Source: Paraburkholderia eburnea (GTDB taxonomy: Bacteria; Pseudomonadota; Gammaproteobacteria; Burkholderiales; Burkholderiaceae). Taken from it: a DNA stretch of 64,000 nt. Below the pieces are notes generated by a model. It was given only the letters and a program-made list of their open reading frames with translations, did not search any database and was not told the DNA's origin. Location: positions 248,001 to 312,000 of the forward strand of contig NZ_PQGA01000006.1 of assembly GCF_002917095.1 (NCBI RefSeq), in the 5' to 3' direction. Below, one piece after another: positions 26,779 through 35,120 of this stretch. Position 1 is the stretch's first letter. Each line of letters starts with the position of its first letter. A program made the position numbers and the translations under genes.

Positions 26779-27192
26779 TCAGTCGTTCGAAGCGCCAAAG
26801 CAGCGGCCGCACGAACGCGCCTGCCCCAGGCGCAGGCGACCGGCGCTCACGCTCACTTCCGCGCCGCATTCGCAGCGGCAGACCCACAAACCGTCGCCGG
26901 CGTAGCGTTCGGTCGTCAACTGGCCGAAAACCTCGCCGCCCTTGAGCGACGGCGAACCCGGCCGCGAGCGCCAGACCTGGCGTTGCGCCCGGCAGCCGCA
27001 ATCCCGCGTCTGACCGCTCTCCACCTGGTCCAGCGTGGCGCTCAGATGCGCGCCGCAGCGGCACTTCCAGAGCCACACATTGGCGCCCCGATATTGCAGC
27101 GCAACGAGATCGCCGAAAGCGCGACCCGCGACGTCGCGGCTCGGTGGAAATGGCCAGGCAGGGGGCAAAGGGGGACGGATTCGCTGGTTCAC
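26779..27192 (-). CDS. Duplicated Cys-rich domain protein
   Basis: A 137-residue protein made of two copies of one domain. Copy 1: FGDLVALQYRG..WKCRCG..SGQTRDCGC (about 26-67). Copy 2: FGQLTTERYAG..CRCECG..LGQARSCGRC (about 88-132). Each has a CxC(x)G pair and a CGxC pair that should bind zinc. The G-x-L-T..W.C.CxCG..SCGC pattern is common in small phage-encoded proteins of unknown role. The start is GTG at 27192 with a weak ribosome binding site. It converges on the c-di-GMP gene and lies downstream of the DUF1326/DUF2182 pair but with a 155-bp gap. Confidence 0.68.
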   Translation of the reverse strand: MNQRIRPPLPPAWPFPPSRDVAGRAFGDLVALQYRGANVWLWKCRCGAHLSATLDQVESGQTRDCGCRAQRQVWRSRPGSPSLKGGEVFGQLTTERYAGDGLWVCRCECGAEVSVSAGRLRLGQARSCGRCFGASND

Positions 27193-27347
27193 GAAAGTTA
27201 AATGGGGTTCGGCGTCGTACTCTCAAGCGTAACCCTTCTCCCTCGATTCGTGCAGACGCGGCGACGTCGAGTAGGGACAGAGTCAGGCCGTCAATGATAA
27301 TTCGTGAACGCCCTCTTCGAACGATCGGCCATATCGTCGCCACGCAC

Positions 27348-28139
27348 TCAGCCATGAACGGCGACAAGCACCGCCGACCACACCAGCAACGCCGCGCCCA
27401 GCGGCGCACCGATCCGCCGCCCCCAGGCGAGGTTCTTCTCGATCGCCATCACGCACGCGAGCGCCAGCATCCAGCCAAGACTCCCCGCGCCGACGACGAA
27501 CATGAGCAGCATCAGCGCCCAGCAACAGCCGACGCAAAAGAGCCCATGGCGCAGGCCCAACGCGAACGCTTCACGCTCCGGCGCGCGGCCGCGCCAATGC
27601 CCGATCACAAAGCTCAGTGGCGTGCGGCACTGCTCAAGGCACCGATGCTTGAGCTTGCTGAACTGGAACGCGCCCGCGCAGGCCAGGGTCGCCGCCCCGA
27701 TCAGCCAGCCATTGCCGATCATCGCCGGCACGCGCGCGACGCCGCTCAACAGCAGCGTGTGCAGCCCGTGCGCTAGCAGGCCGAACGCGCTCCAGATCGC
27801 GACATAGCCGAGGTAAAGCAGCGCCAACACGCGCAGCCGGTGAGGCCGCCCCGCGACGATGCGCTCGACCGCGCCGGAGAGGGAAAGCGTGGTCGGCAGC
27901 ATCATCGCCATGATCATGAGCGTCCACGAGAGCGCGTAGAGGGCGGCCTGCAGGACCGGCGAGCCGCCGGGGATGGCGCGGCACAAACCCGCAGCCGGCC
28001 CCGACGACAGCGCATCGCCATGGGCCAGATAGCGCCCGTAAGGACTGCGCGCCCAGAGCCACAAAGTCATCCAGGCAAGCACGACCATGGCGCCGAGCAC
28101 GGGCAGGAAGATGCGTCGATGACGCGCGGTGCCGGGCAT
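27348..28139 (-). CDS. DUF2182 integral membrane protein
   Basis: A 263-residue protein with about seven transmembrane segments. Recognised by the conserved MMLPTTL near residue 83 and the cysteine-containing segment CLEQCRTPLSF followed by GLFCVGCCWALMLLMFVVG. The DUF2182 family is called a predicted metal-binding membrane protein and its biochemical function is not known. It is encoded 49 bp downstream of the DUF1326 gene in the same direction; the two families are repeatedly found together. Confidence 0.88.
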   Translation of the reverse strand: MPGTARHRRIFLPVLGAMVVLAWMTLWLWARSPYGRYLAHGDALSSGPAAGLCRAIPGGSPVLQAALYALSWTLMIMAMMLPTTLSLSGAVERIVAGRPHRLRVLALLYLGYVAIWSAFGLLAHGLHTLLLSGVARVPAMIGNGWLIGAATLACAGAFQFSKLKHRCLEQCRTPLSFVIGHWRGRAPEREAFALGLRHGLFCVGCCWALMLLMFVVGAGSLGWMLALACVMAIEKNLAWGRRIGAPLGAALLVWSAVLVAVHG

Positions 28140-28188
28140 GTTCGACTCGGGCTTCGCGAGCGCCGGGTGTCGCGTCAGGCGTCAGGCC

Positions 28189-28791
28189 TCAGGCGTCAAA
28201 CCGGAAGGTGCTTTGCAGCGCGTTGTGATCCTTCAGACTCACGTCGATGCCAAGCGCGGCATTCATCGAACGATATAGCGGCGCCTTGCCGACAAACACC
28301 GGCGCGCCGGGAACCGTGGAAAACACGGTGTCCGACAAGGTCGTGGTGACGCCGCCTGGCCCCACGTAAGGCTCCAGATCGGCGTGATAGTCCTGGCCGA
28401 TCTTGAGCGTCCCCTTCCCGCCCACGACATCGAACTGGATCGGCGCGCGTTCCACCGACACGACATTGCCGATCAGCTTCGCGAGGTCGGCGACCGGCCC
28501 GCCCGCCTGCCCCGTGTACACCTTGAGGAGCGCCGCCTCCTGCTCGTCGGTTACCTCGTCGTTGAGGTAGATCGCCACCGACCAGTTACCCTGCAAGACG
28601 TTGCCCGGAATGTTGCACACCGCGGCGATCGTGCTGCCTGCGACATCGACGCCGTCGATCGCGCCCTGGTCGAAGTGCCAGGCGACGATGGACTGGCAGG
28701 TGCCGAAATCAGGGTCTTCGCCGATCCAGCATGGACACAACACGCGGCAGTTGCAAACCTCAAGCAGACGGCCTTCAAGGTGATAGCTCAT
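28189..28791 (-). CDS. DUF1326 protein
   Basis: A 200-residue soluble protein starting MSYHLEGRLLEVCNCRVLCPCWIG, in which the CNC and CPC motifs are the DUF1326 hallmark and probable metal or redox site. A further Cys is in GTCQSIVAWHF. The ATG at 28791 is favoured over 28794 because GGAGG then sits at normal spacing. Its partner is the DUF2182 membrane protein immediately downstream. No biochemical role is established for the pair; a metal-handling function is inferred from the cysteines. Confidence 0.88.
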   Translation of the reverse strand: MSYHLEGRLLEVCNCRVLCPCWIGEDPDFGTCQSIVAWHFDQGAIDGVDVAGSTIAAVCNIPGNVLQGNWSVAIYLNDEVTDEQEAALLKVYTGQAGGPVADLAKLIGNVVSVERAPIQFDVVGGKGTLKIGQDYHADLEPYVGPGGVTTTLSDTVFSTVPGAPVFVGKAPLYRSMNAALGIDVSLKDHNALQSTFRFDA

Positions 28792-29132
28792 CATTGCCTC
28801 CGTTGGGCACGGTCGATCACGGCTGGCTACCCGCTGGCTGGTGCCTGGTAGCGCCTGGTAGCGCCTGGTTGCGCCGGATAGAGATGGGATGGCGAGAAGA
28901 GAAAGGCGTGCGCAGAACTGCCCGGATGGAATTCGGGAGGTTTTGTCGATGCGGAAAGCAGGCTTCGACTTGTATTGTAGAAAGACGCAAGAGGTATGCA
29001 AGGCACAGTCGTGGTGTTTTCGGCCCGGCCTGACCTGACCTATTGGCCCCGCTCGACACGGTTTCCCGCATCGCCGACAATCCCGGGCATCCACGCGCAG
29101 ATGCGGAAACCATAAAAAATAGAGACGGGTCT
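28792..29132. other. 341-bp divergent intergenic region with short direct repeats
   Basis: It separates the DUF1326 operon (leftward) from the PAP2-family gene (rightward) and should hold both promoters. Near 28830-28875 there is a run of near-repeats of gcgcctggta. No open reading frame with a credible start is seen, and no regulator-binding palindrome stands out. Confidence 0.4.
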
Positions 29133-30110
29133 ATGCCGAAGAAAATATGGGCAATATACAGGGCCATGTGGTCGATCACGGCCCTGCTGCTGATTGTCGA
29201 CATCATCTGGATGCGCCGCAGCAATGTTCGCATCGAGACGGCGAGCGCCATGCAAGGCGCGCGAATAGTGGCCCTCGTCGCCGCCATCACCGGATTGCTC
29301 TGGATCATGTCACGCAGATCGTCCGGAATGCCGGCCAGAAAGACGTTCTATCAAAATGCGGCCAGCCTGTTCATGTGGATTACCCTTCTGGCCGCATTCA
29401 CACATGTCGGCATCGTATTTCAATATCTTTGCGTATCCGCTGCTTTTCCGCTCGTGAGCAACGTATTGGTATCGGCAGACCACGCGATTGGATTTCACTG
29501 GCTGCAAGCCTACCGATGGGTGGCGACGCATCGATGGATTCATGTCCTTCTTGAACTGGCTTATGCTTCTGGCGGCGTTCAACTCTTCGTTATCCCGATC
29601 ATTCTCGCGGTGACTTCGAACACGAAAGACTACGCAGAATTTGCCGTGCAATTTATCGTATCAGCCACGCTGGTGATTTTGATTGCGCTATTCATTCCGG
29701 CCGAAAGCGCATTCATCAGATTCGACATTCACGATCCCGGCACGATTTCCACCGTGTCGGATTTTACTTCTCTGCGCAGCGCAAAGACCCACGCGCTGAC
29801 TTTCGCGTCTGCCCAGGGGCTCGTTTCCTTTCCGTCGCTCCACGCCATTCTCGCCCTGTGCCTGGCGTACGCCCTACGTCATGTGCGCTTTGTGTTCCCC
29901 GTTGGGATTGGACTGAATTCCCTGATGATTCTTTCGACGCCTACGCAGGGGGGACATTATCTGTCCGACGTGCTGGCAGGTCTGGTCGTCGGGCTGGCAG
30001 TGATTTATTTCGTCCGCAAGATCTTTGTCGAACCGGCATACGGCGAGACGCCGGTTCGTAGTGTCGATCTGGTTACGCTCACGAAGCCCGATACGGCGGA
30101 TAGTCCGTAA
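29133..30110 (+). CDS. PAP2-superfamily membrane protein (inositolphosphotransferase-like)
   Basis: A 325-residue protein with about six to eight transmembrane segments. The PAP2 motifs are SFPSLHA (about residue 233) and the TPTQGGHYLSDVLAG segment (about 270-284), where the two His and the Asp form the active site. PSLHA rather than PSGH points to the PAP2_3/Aur1-like branch that handles lipid-linked phosphates. The first basic KX6RP motif is not obvious. Codon use is visibly less GC-rich than that of neighbours, hinting at horizontal acquisition. An AT-rich leader with AAAAAATAGAGACGGG precedes the ATG. Confidence 0.82.
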   Translation: MPKKIWAIYRAMWSITALLLIVDIIWMRRSNVRIETASAMQGARIVALVAAITGLLWIMSRRSSGMPARKTFYQNAASLFMWITLLAAFTHVGIVFQYLCVSAAFPLVSNVLVSADHAIGFHWLQAYRWVATHRWIHVLLELAYASGGVQLFVIPIILAVTSNTKDYAEFAVQFIVSATLVILIALFIPAESAFIRFDIHDPGTISTVSDFTSLRSAKTHALTFASAQGLVSFPSLHAILALCLAYALRHVRFVFPVGIGLNSLMILSTPTQGGHYLSDVLAGLVVGLAVIYFVRKIFVEPAYGETPVRSVDLVTLTKPDTADSP

Positions 30111-30133
30111 AGCCACGCCTGAGGCTGTTTAAC

Positions 30134-30646
30134 TCAGCGTGCGCCAATCGGCTCGTGAAGTTCCAGCGCCAACTCAAGGTCGATCTCGTCGCAATTCGGC
30201 TGCGCACCGCCGCGATCGATCACGAGGAAATCGCTGACGCGATCGAACGCAAGCAAGGGATGGTGCCAGACGCCCTTCGCATAGTTGACGCCCTGCGTGC
30301 CGTCCACCCAGAACGCCCGCAGGCGCGCCGGGTCGAACTCGCCCGCAGGGGCCACCACGACGGCATAGCGCGTGGGACCAAGCGGCACGAAGGCCTGACT
30401 ACCGTGCGGATGCCGCTCCATCATCGCAATCGGGACGGGCCATGCGCGCGGTTGTGCGCGAAACACGCTGACGAGCGGCCGGCCGCCCGCGTCGCATACG
30501 TCGATGGATGCAAGATCGTGAAAGCGCTCCGTCGTGCCGCCGTTGATCGGAAAGTGGCGCGCACCGTCAAGTTCGATCACATCGCCGAACGGCGCGAACG
30601 CATCACGCGTGAGGGTTTCCAGCCGCAAGCCAAGCGTAGTTTCCAT
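30134..30646 (-). CDS. allA: Ureidoglycolate lyase
   Basis: A 170-residue enzyme of the AllA family that splits ureidoglycolate to glyoxylate and urea at the end of allantoin breakdown. Motifs: FAPFGDVIE near the N terminus, then [15 protein letters not shown] and the [16 protein letters not shown] segments with the metal or substrate His residues. The ATG at 30646 has GGAG at good spacing; 30652 is an alternative. It follows allantoicase by 13 bp, which makes the operon and the pathway assignment firm. Confidence 0.93.
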   Translation of the reverse strand: METTLGLRLETLTRDAFAPFGDVIELDGARHFPINGGTTERFHDLASIDVCDAGGRPLVSVFRAQPRAWPVPIAMMERHPHGSQAFVPLGPTRYAVVVAPAGEFDPARLRAFWVDGTQGVNYAKGVWHHPLLAFDRVSDFLVIDRGGAQPNCDEIDLELALELHEPIGAR

Positions 30647-30659
30647 CGCCATTCTCCGT

Positions 30660-31688
30660 TCAGGCGAGTTCGCCCCACAGACGCAGACGCGACACGCCGC
30701 CGTCCGGATAGATGTTAAAACGCACGTGCGTGACCGGGCCCAGCGCCGCAATGCCGGTCTCGAACAAGTGCTGCTTGTCCATCTCCAGTTTCTGTTCGCC
30801 GAGCAACGTCGGCCAGAACATCGCCTGCGTGACAAGCGAATCGTCGGTCCCGCCTGTCACGGTCGCGGCCTGCAGCGAGCAGCGGTCGGGATAATTGCCC
30901 TTGAAGTGCGCCGTATCGACCTCGACCCTGTGAATGACGCCCGGCCGCGCGAGCGCCACGATGGCCCAGTCGTTGCCCGGCTCGCGGCGACGGCGCGTTT
31001 CCCAGCCGTCACCCATGTTCACCCCACGCCCCGGCATCAGAAGGGTCGACGCCATGCCGAAGTGCTGATTGTTCGCCGCCACGAGATACGCGCCGTTTTC
31101 GATCGCGGCGAGATCGATGAGACTGCCCCGCTCCACGCGGCTCCAGTCGCGCCTGGGCTGGCCGTACACGCGCAGGCGCGCAAGACCGCCATCGGGATAA
31201 AGGTTCACGCGCAGATGGGTGAATGCGCGCGTATCGCTCACTTCGATGTAGTGGTGCTGGTTGCCTTGCAACGTCGTTGCGGGAACAACGGTTTGCCAGT
31301 CGGCGTTTTCGGGCGGCGCGTCGTCGTTGCTGCCGTTTTTACCTTCTGCATAGCACGCCTCGATCGAGGCGGCCGGCGGAAAGTTGCCGGTGAAGTGGCT
31401 CGTGTCGAGATCGACGCCGTGAATCACGCCCGGCCGCGCCAGCCGCACGATGCAAAAGTCGTGACCGGTCGTGCGCTTGCGGCGCGTTTCCCAGCCGTCC
31501 ATCCATTTGCCGTGATCGTCGTATTTCCCGGGAATGAAAACCGCGGCCTGCGGCTCCAGCATGCGTTCCTTGGGCGCGAAGAACTCGTCGCTTGCGACCA
31601 GTGCGCGCGCGCCCAGGCGTGCGTCCGCGAGATTCATGTAGCGGCGCGTAAAGGCCGGTGCGTTAGGGTCGAGCGTAGGAATCGCCAT
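30660..31688 (-). CDS. alc: Allantoicase
   Basis: A 342-residue enzyme hydrolysing allantoate to ureidoglycolate and urea. It is built of two homologous beta-sandwich repeats, each with a GWETRRxR signature (about residues 65 and 232) followed by ARPGVIHxVxxDTxHFxGN. The length matches the family (about 330-350). It lies between the dctA-type transporter (63-bp gap) and ureidoglycolate lyase, so one polycistronic message can serve allantoate uptake and degradation. Confidence 0.95.
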   Translation of the reverse strand: MAIPTLDPNAPAFTRRYMNLADARLGARALVASDEFFAPKERMLEPQAAVFIPGKYDDHGKWMDGWETRRKRTTGHDFCIVRLARPGVIHGVDLDTSHFTGNFPPAASIEACYAEGKNGSNDDAPPENADWQTVVPATTLQGNQHHYIEVSDTRAFTHLRVNLYPDGGLARLRVYGQPRRDWSRVERGSLIDLAAIENGAYLVAANNQHFGMASTLLMPGRGVNMGDGWETRRRREPGNDWAIVALARPGVIHRVEVDTAHFKGNYPDRCSLQAATVTGGTDDSLVTQAMFWPTLLGEQKLEMDKQHLFETGIAALGPVTHVRFNIYPDGGVSRLRLWGELA

Positions 31689-31751
31689 GTTTGTCTCCTT
31701 TTGAACCAGATATTCAGTTATTCGAATCAATTGCGCGTGGTGCACCGGCGC

Positions 31752-33086
31752 TCACGCATGCGCGGCGCTCCCGCCGAGCACATCGTCGTGTGCAACTGCC
31801 GTTTCGTCGCCGCCAGGCACGTAGAGATAGCCTTCGTCGAAATTCAGTACGCGCCTGGCGCGCGCCTTGTCGATATCGCGCTCCCAAACCGCGACCACCA
31901 CCGTCGCGACACAGTTGCCGATCAGGTTCGTCACTGCGCGTGCGATGCCGACGAACCAGTCCACCGGCAGGATCAGCACGAGGCCCAGCACGGGAATCGC
32001 GGGAATGGCCGAAAGCGTCGCGGCGAGAATCACGATGGCCGAGCCGGGAATGCCATGCGCGCCCTTCGAGGTCACGAGCGAAACCAGCACGACCACGATC
32101 AGGTCATGCACCGACAGCGGCGTATTCGTCGCCTGAGCGATGAAGATCACGGCCAGCGTGAGGTAGATCGAAAAACCGTCGAGATTGAACGAGTAGCCGG
32201 TCGGAATCACGAGACCCACGGTGGAATCCTTGACGCCCATGAATTCGAGCTTGCGCATGACTTGCGGCAGGACGGCATCCGAAGACGCGGTGCCGAGCAC
32301 GATCGACAGTTCCTCACGCAGATAGCGGATCAGCTTGAAGATGCTGAAGCCCGCCAGCCGCATCACGACGCCCAGCACGATCGCGACAAACACGATACAG
32401 CTCGCGTAGAACACGATCACGAGCAGGCCAAGCTGCTTGAGCGAGGCCACGCCGTACGTGCCCGTCGTGAAGGCGATCGCGCCCAGCACGCCAAACGGCG
32501 CGAGCTTGATGATGAATCCCATGACGCGGAAGAACACTTGCGCGAGTTCGTCGACGATCGCATTCACGCGCTGCGCCTTCGGGCCGAGCAGCGAAAGCGC
32601 GCTGCCGAACAACACCGAAAACACCAGAATCTGCAGGATGTCGCCTTTCGCGAAGGCGTCGAAGGCAGTATCGGGAATGATCTTCAGCAAAAAGGCGGCG
32701 GTGTCCTTAAGGCTCTTGGCATTCTCGGTGTAAGTCGCGAGCGAGGCCGCATCAAGCGAATGCAGGTTCACATTCATGCCCGCGCCGGGACGCGTCACGT
32801 AAGCGAGCACCGCGCCGATCACGAGCGCGATCGTCGTCATCGCCTCGAAGTAGATCACGGACTTAAGCCCGACCCGCCCGACTTTCTTGAGGTCGCCCGC
32901 GTGGGCCATGCCGCTCACGACCACGCAGAACACAATCGGCCCGATCACCATCTTGATGAGTTTGAGAAAACCGTCGCCAAGCGGCCTGAGCGATTGGGCG
33001 AAATGGGGAAATATCGCCCCGACGACAATGCCCACGACGAGCGCAATGACGACCCGGCCAAACAGCGAATTGAAGAACTTCGTCAC
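31752..33086 (-). CDS. dctA: DctA-type C4-dicarboxylate/cation symporter
   Basis: A 444-residue inner-membrane carrier of the dicarboxylate/amino acid:cation symporter family. It shows the GPIVFCVVVSGMAHAGDLKK segment, a TASSDAVLPQV loop, and GYSFNLDG with the substrate/cation site. The start is GTG at 33086 with AAAGGAG seven bases upstream. It heads an operon with allantoicase and ureidoglycolate lyase. Family members carry succinate, fumarate, malate or orotate, and a purine-derived substrate is suggested by this context but not shown. It probably responds to the divergent GntR regulator through the operator at 33183-33197. Confidence 0.92.
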   Translation of the reverse strand: MTKFFNSLFGRVVIALVVGIVVGAIFPHFAQSLRPLGDGFLKLIKMVIGPIVFCVVVSGMAHAGDLKKVGRVGLKSVIYFEAMTTIALVIGAVLAYVTRPGAGMNVNLHSLDAASLATYTENAKSLKDTAAFLLKIIPDTAFDAFAKGDILQILVFSVLFGSALSLLGPKAQRVNAIVDELAQVFFRVMGFIIKLAPFGVLGAIAFTTGTYGVASLKQLGLLVIVFYASCIVFVAIVLGVVMRLAGFSIFKLIRYLREELSIVLGTASSDAVLPQVMRKLEFMGVKDSTVGLVIPTGYSFNLDGFSIYLTLAVIFIAQATNTPLSVHDLIVVVLVSLVTSKGAHGIPGSAIVILAATLSAIPAIPVLGLVLILPVDWFVGIARAVTNLIGNCVATVVVAVWERDIDKARARRVLNFDEGYLYVPGGDETAVAHDDVLGGSAAHA

Positions 33087-33182
33087 GACTTTCTCCTTTG
33101 TCGATGGGACTGGACGCTTGAGCGCCTGGTCCCGTCCCATGCAAAGCCGGCAGGGGATCGGCTAACCGTTTCAACTGTTCGG

Positions 33183-33197
33183 ACTGGTCTGACCAGT
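33183..33197. promoter_or_regulatory. FadR-type GntR operator 1
   Basis: ACTGGTC-T-GACCAGT is a perfect 7-bp inverted repeat with a one-base spacer, matching the TGGT-N3-ACCA core bound by FadR/PdhR/LldR-type regulators. It lies 97 bp upstream of the dctA start and 157 bp upstream of gntR, on the dctA-proximal side of the divergent intergenic region. Confidence 0.85.
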
Positions 33198-33326
33198 GTT
33201 GTTATAACGGATAGTAGGAAGCCGATATAGTCGCGTCAAGCCGTCAAAAAACCGTGTTTACCCTTGCAAGGTCGGCTACGGGCAGGCGTCCGATGCGTGG
33301 ATTGGCCCGCGCAGGACTACAATACC

Positions 33327-33335
33327 GGTCAGACC
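33327..33335. promoter_or_regulatory. FadR-type GntR operator 2 (shorter)
   Basis: GGTC-A-GACC repeats the core of operator 1 and lies 18 bp upstream of the gntR start. Only the central 4+1+4 bases match, with flanks that diverge, so it is probably a weaker autoregulatory site. Confidence 0.65.
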
Positions 33336-33353
33336 ACGCCAGCCCCGCCACCG

Positions 33354-34064
33354 ATGAAGAACGTTCCGCATACCGTCACCGACGCCGCCATCGCCACGAT
33401 CCGCGCCCGGATCGAGGACGGCCTGTATCCGGTTGGCAGCCTGCTGCCGGCACAACGCCAGCTTTCCGAGGAACTGGAGATCAGCCGCGCGTCGCTGCGC
33501 GAGGCCTTGTCGACGCTTGAGGCGCTCGGCATGCTGACGATCCGCGCGGGAAAAGGGGTGTATGTGACGAGCGCCCAGGCGGCGAGCGCGCATCCGTGGC
33601 GCTTCGCCGACCAGACGTCGCTGCCCGACACTTACCAGATGCGCTACGCGCTCGAAGGTTTCGCTGCACGCATGGCCGCGCTCGCAATTGGCGACGCCGA
33701 CGTGGCATGGTTCGAAGCAAATGTGGAAGCGCTGCACGCGGCGCTCAGTCACGACGAAATCGACGAAGCATCACAGCTCGACTTCGAATTCCACATGCGG
33801 ATCGTGAGTCTCGCGGGCAATGCGGCGATCGAATCGATCCTGCGCAGCAGCGCGGACATCATGAAGGAGAGCCAGCGCATGCCGTTCTACCGGCGCGAAC
33901 TGGTGCTGTCGACTTACCGCGAACATAGCGCCATCGTAGCGGCGCTCAAGACGCGCGATCCGGCCATCGCGGGGGAGGCGATCGAAGCGCACATCACGGC
34001 CGCCGCCCAGCGCGCGGGCGTGCATTTTCCGGTGCCCGGCCGTGCGGCCGTCGATCAGGGGTAG
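33354..34064 (+). CDS. FadR-type GntR transcriptional regulator
   Basis: A 236-residue repressor. The N-terminal winged helix (LPAQRQLSEELEISRASLRE about residues 31-50) is followed by an FCD ligand-binding domain with the metal-binding D..H..H pattern (DFEFHMRIV, HSAIVAAL, AHI). It is divergent from the dctA-alc-allA operon, and the shared spacer holds two TGGT/ACCA-type operators. It is therefore expected to control that operon and itself, with a purine-catabolite or dicarboxylate ligand as inducer. It could instead respond to glyoxylate or another small acid; the ligand cannot be read from sequence. Confidence 0.9.
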   Translation: MKNVPHTVTDAAIATIRARIEDGLYPVGSLLPAQRQLSEELEISRASLREALSTLEALGMLTIRAGKGVYVTSAQAASAHPWRFADQTSLPDTYQMRYALEGFAARMAALAIGDADVAWFEANVEALHAALSHDEIDEASQLDFEFHMRIVSLAGNAAIESILRSSADIMKESQRMPFYRRELVLSTYREHSAIVAALKTRDPAIAGEAIEAHITAAAQRAGVHFPVPGRAAVDQG

Positions 34065-34098
34065 ACAAAGGAATAGACGAAGGAATAGCGGCGCGCCG

Positions 34099-34893
34099 TC
34101 ACGCGCAAAGCGCGCCGCTCGACCATAGCCGGCCGGTGGCGGGTTCAACGAGGGTGAGTTTGCCGCCTGGACTGCATGCGCCGGTGTCGATGTACATGTG
34201 CGCGCCAATCTGGCGGACTTCGCGCATCGTCGTGTGCCCGCAGTAGGTGATCGACAATGCCTGCCGGGCCGGCGCCACGCTGAACGCCAGATCGCGTCCC
34301 CACAGCATCCGGCGGCGCACGGCGGCTTCGAAATTGCCGGCGGCCAGTTGCTCGTCGTTGCCACGGAATTCGGCGTGCAGGACATTGAAGCGCGCGGGTC
34401 CGACGCCCACGATGCGTGCGAGCGGCAGCAGATTCAGTTTCGCGGCATAGCCCGCGAGTTCGCCATCGGATAGCGATTGCGCCCACTCGCCGCCCACTTC
34501 GTACCAGCGATTACGCGGCAACCGTCCATCGGCCACAGCGCACAACGCTTCTTCGTGATTGCCGAGCACCGGATAAAACCAGTCGTTCTCCAGCAAGCTC
34601 AACGCACGCTCGCTCTGCTTGCCGCGATCGATCAGGTCACCTACGGAAAACAGCCGGTCGCGCTGGATGTCGAAATCGATTTCAGCCAGCAATTGCTCGA
34701 ACGCCGTCATGCAGCCGTGAATATCGCCAATTACGAAATCGCGGCCGAGCGCGTTCGCACCGTGTCGCACGACTCCGGATTCGACGGGATCCGGATACGC
34801 CGCGTCTGCGCGCGCAGCCCCTTGCTGCAGGGCATGCATACCGCGCAAACCCAGGCGCTTGAGTAGCGGCTGCTGATGACTGTTCGGGCCCAT
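34099..34893 (-). CDS. Metallophosphoesterase, serine/threonine phosphatase or ApaH type
   Basis: A 264-residue enzyme with the full calcineurin-like metal site: GDIHG (about residue 56), GDLIDRG, GNHE, a central His in LHAEF, and a late GHT. The size and motif set fit the PrpA/PphA-like protein phosphatases or the Ap4A hydrolase ApaH; these are hard to separate by eye. The start at 34893 is favoured because GAGAGATGAGA gives normal spacing; 34899 is the alternative. It is convergent with gntR and not part of the purine operon. Confidence 0.85.
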   Translation of the reverse strand: MGPNSHQQPLLKRLGLRGMHALQQGAARADAAYPDPVESGVVRHGANALGRDFVIGDIHGCMTAFEQLLAEIDFDIQRDRLFSVGDLIDRGKQSERALSLLENDWFYPVLGNHEEALCAVADGRLPRNRWYEVGGEWAQSLSDGELAGYAAKLNLLPLARIVGVGPARFNVLHAEFRGNDEQLAAGNFEAAVRRRMLWGRDLAFSVAPARQALSITYCGHTTMREVRQIGAHMYIDTGACSPGGKLTLVEPATGRLWSSGALCA

Positions 34894-35087
34894 TCTCATC
34901 TCTCGTCGACAATCGGCCCATCATATTTCAGGCGGTGCCCGAAAATGAGGACGAACTTGTTATATGTGTAACGAGCGGTAAGGACGTGCAAGCAATCAGC
35001 TTACGGGCACCATGCGTCTGCATTTCTATCGGTTGCGCTGCATCGAGGAATGACAATTCGCATCCAGCGATGCAGCGGCGTCACAAA

Positions 35088-35120
35088 CTTATTTCACTAC
35101 CTTATTTCACTACCTTATTT
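35088..35120. repeat. 13-bp tandem repeat reaching into the permease stop codon
   Basis: Cttatttcactac occurs at 35088-35100 and 35101-35113, and its first seven bases again at 35114-35120. The third copy contains the TAA stop (35115-35117, - strand) of the permease gene. Copy-number change would not alter the coding frame upstream but could change the 3' end of the mRNA. Confidence 0.85.

Noticed and set aside
30114..30141. Imperfect inverted repeat between the PAP2 gene and allA
   Set aside because: A 9-bp stem with a bulge that overlaps the allA stop region and has no T tract; too weak to call a terminator.
30534..33230. 898-codon open frame on the + strand
   Set aside because: Shadow of dctA, allantoicase and allA; Arg/His-rich sequence without any family signature.
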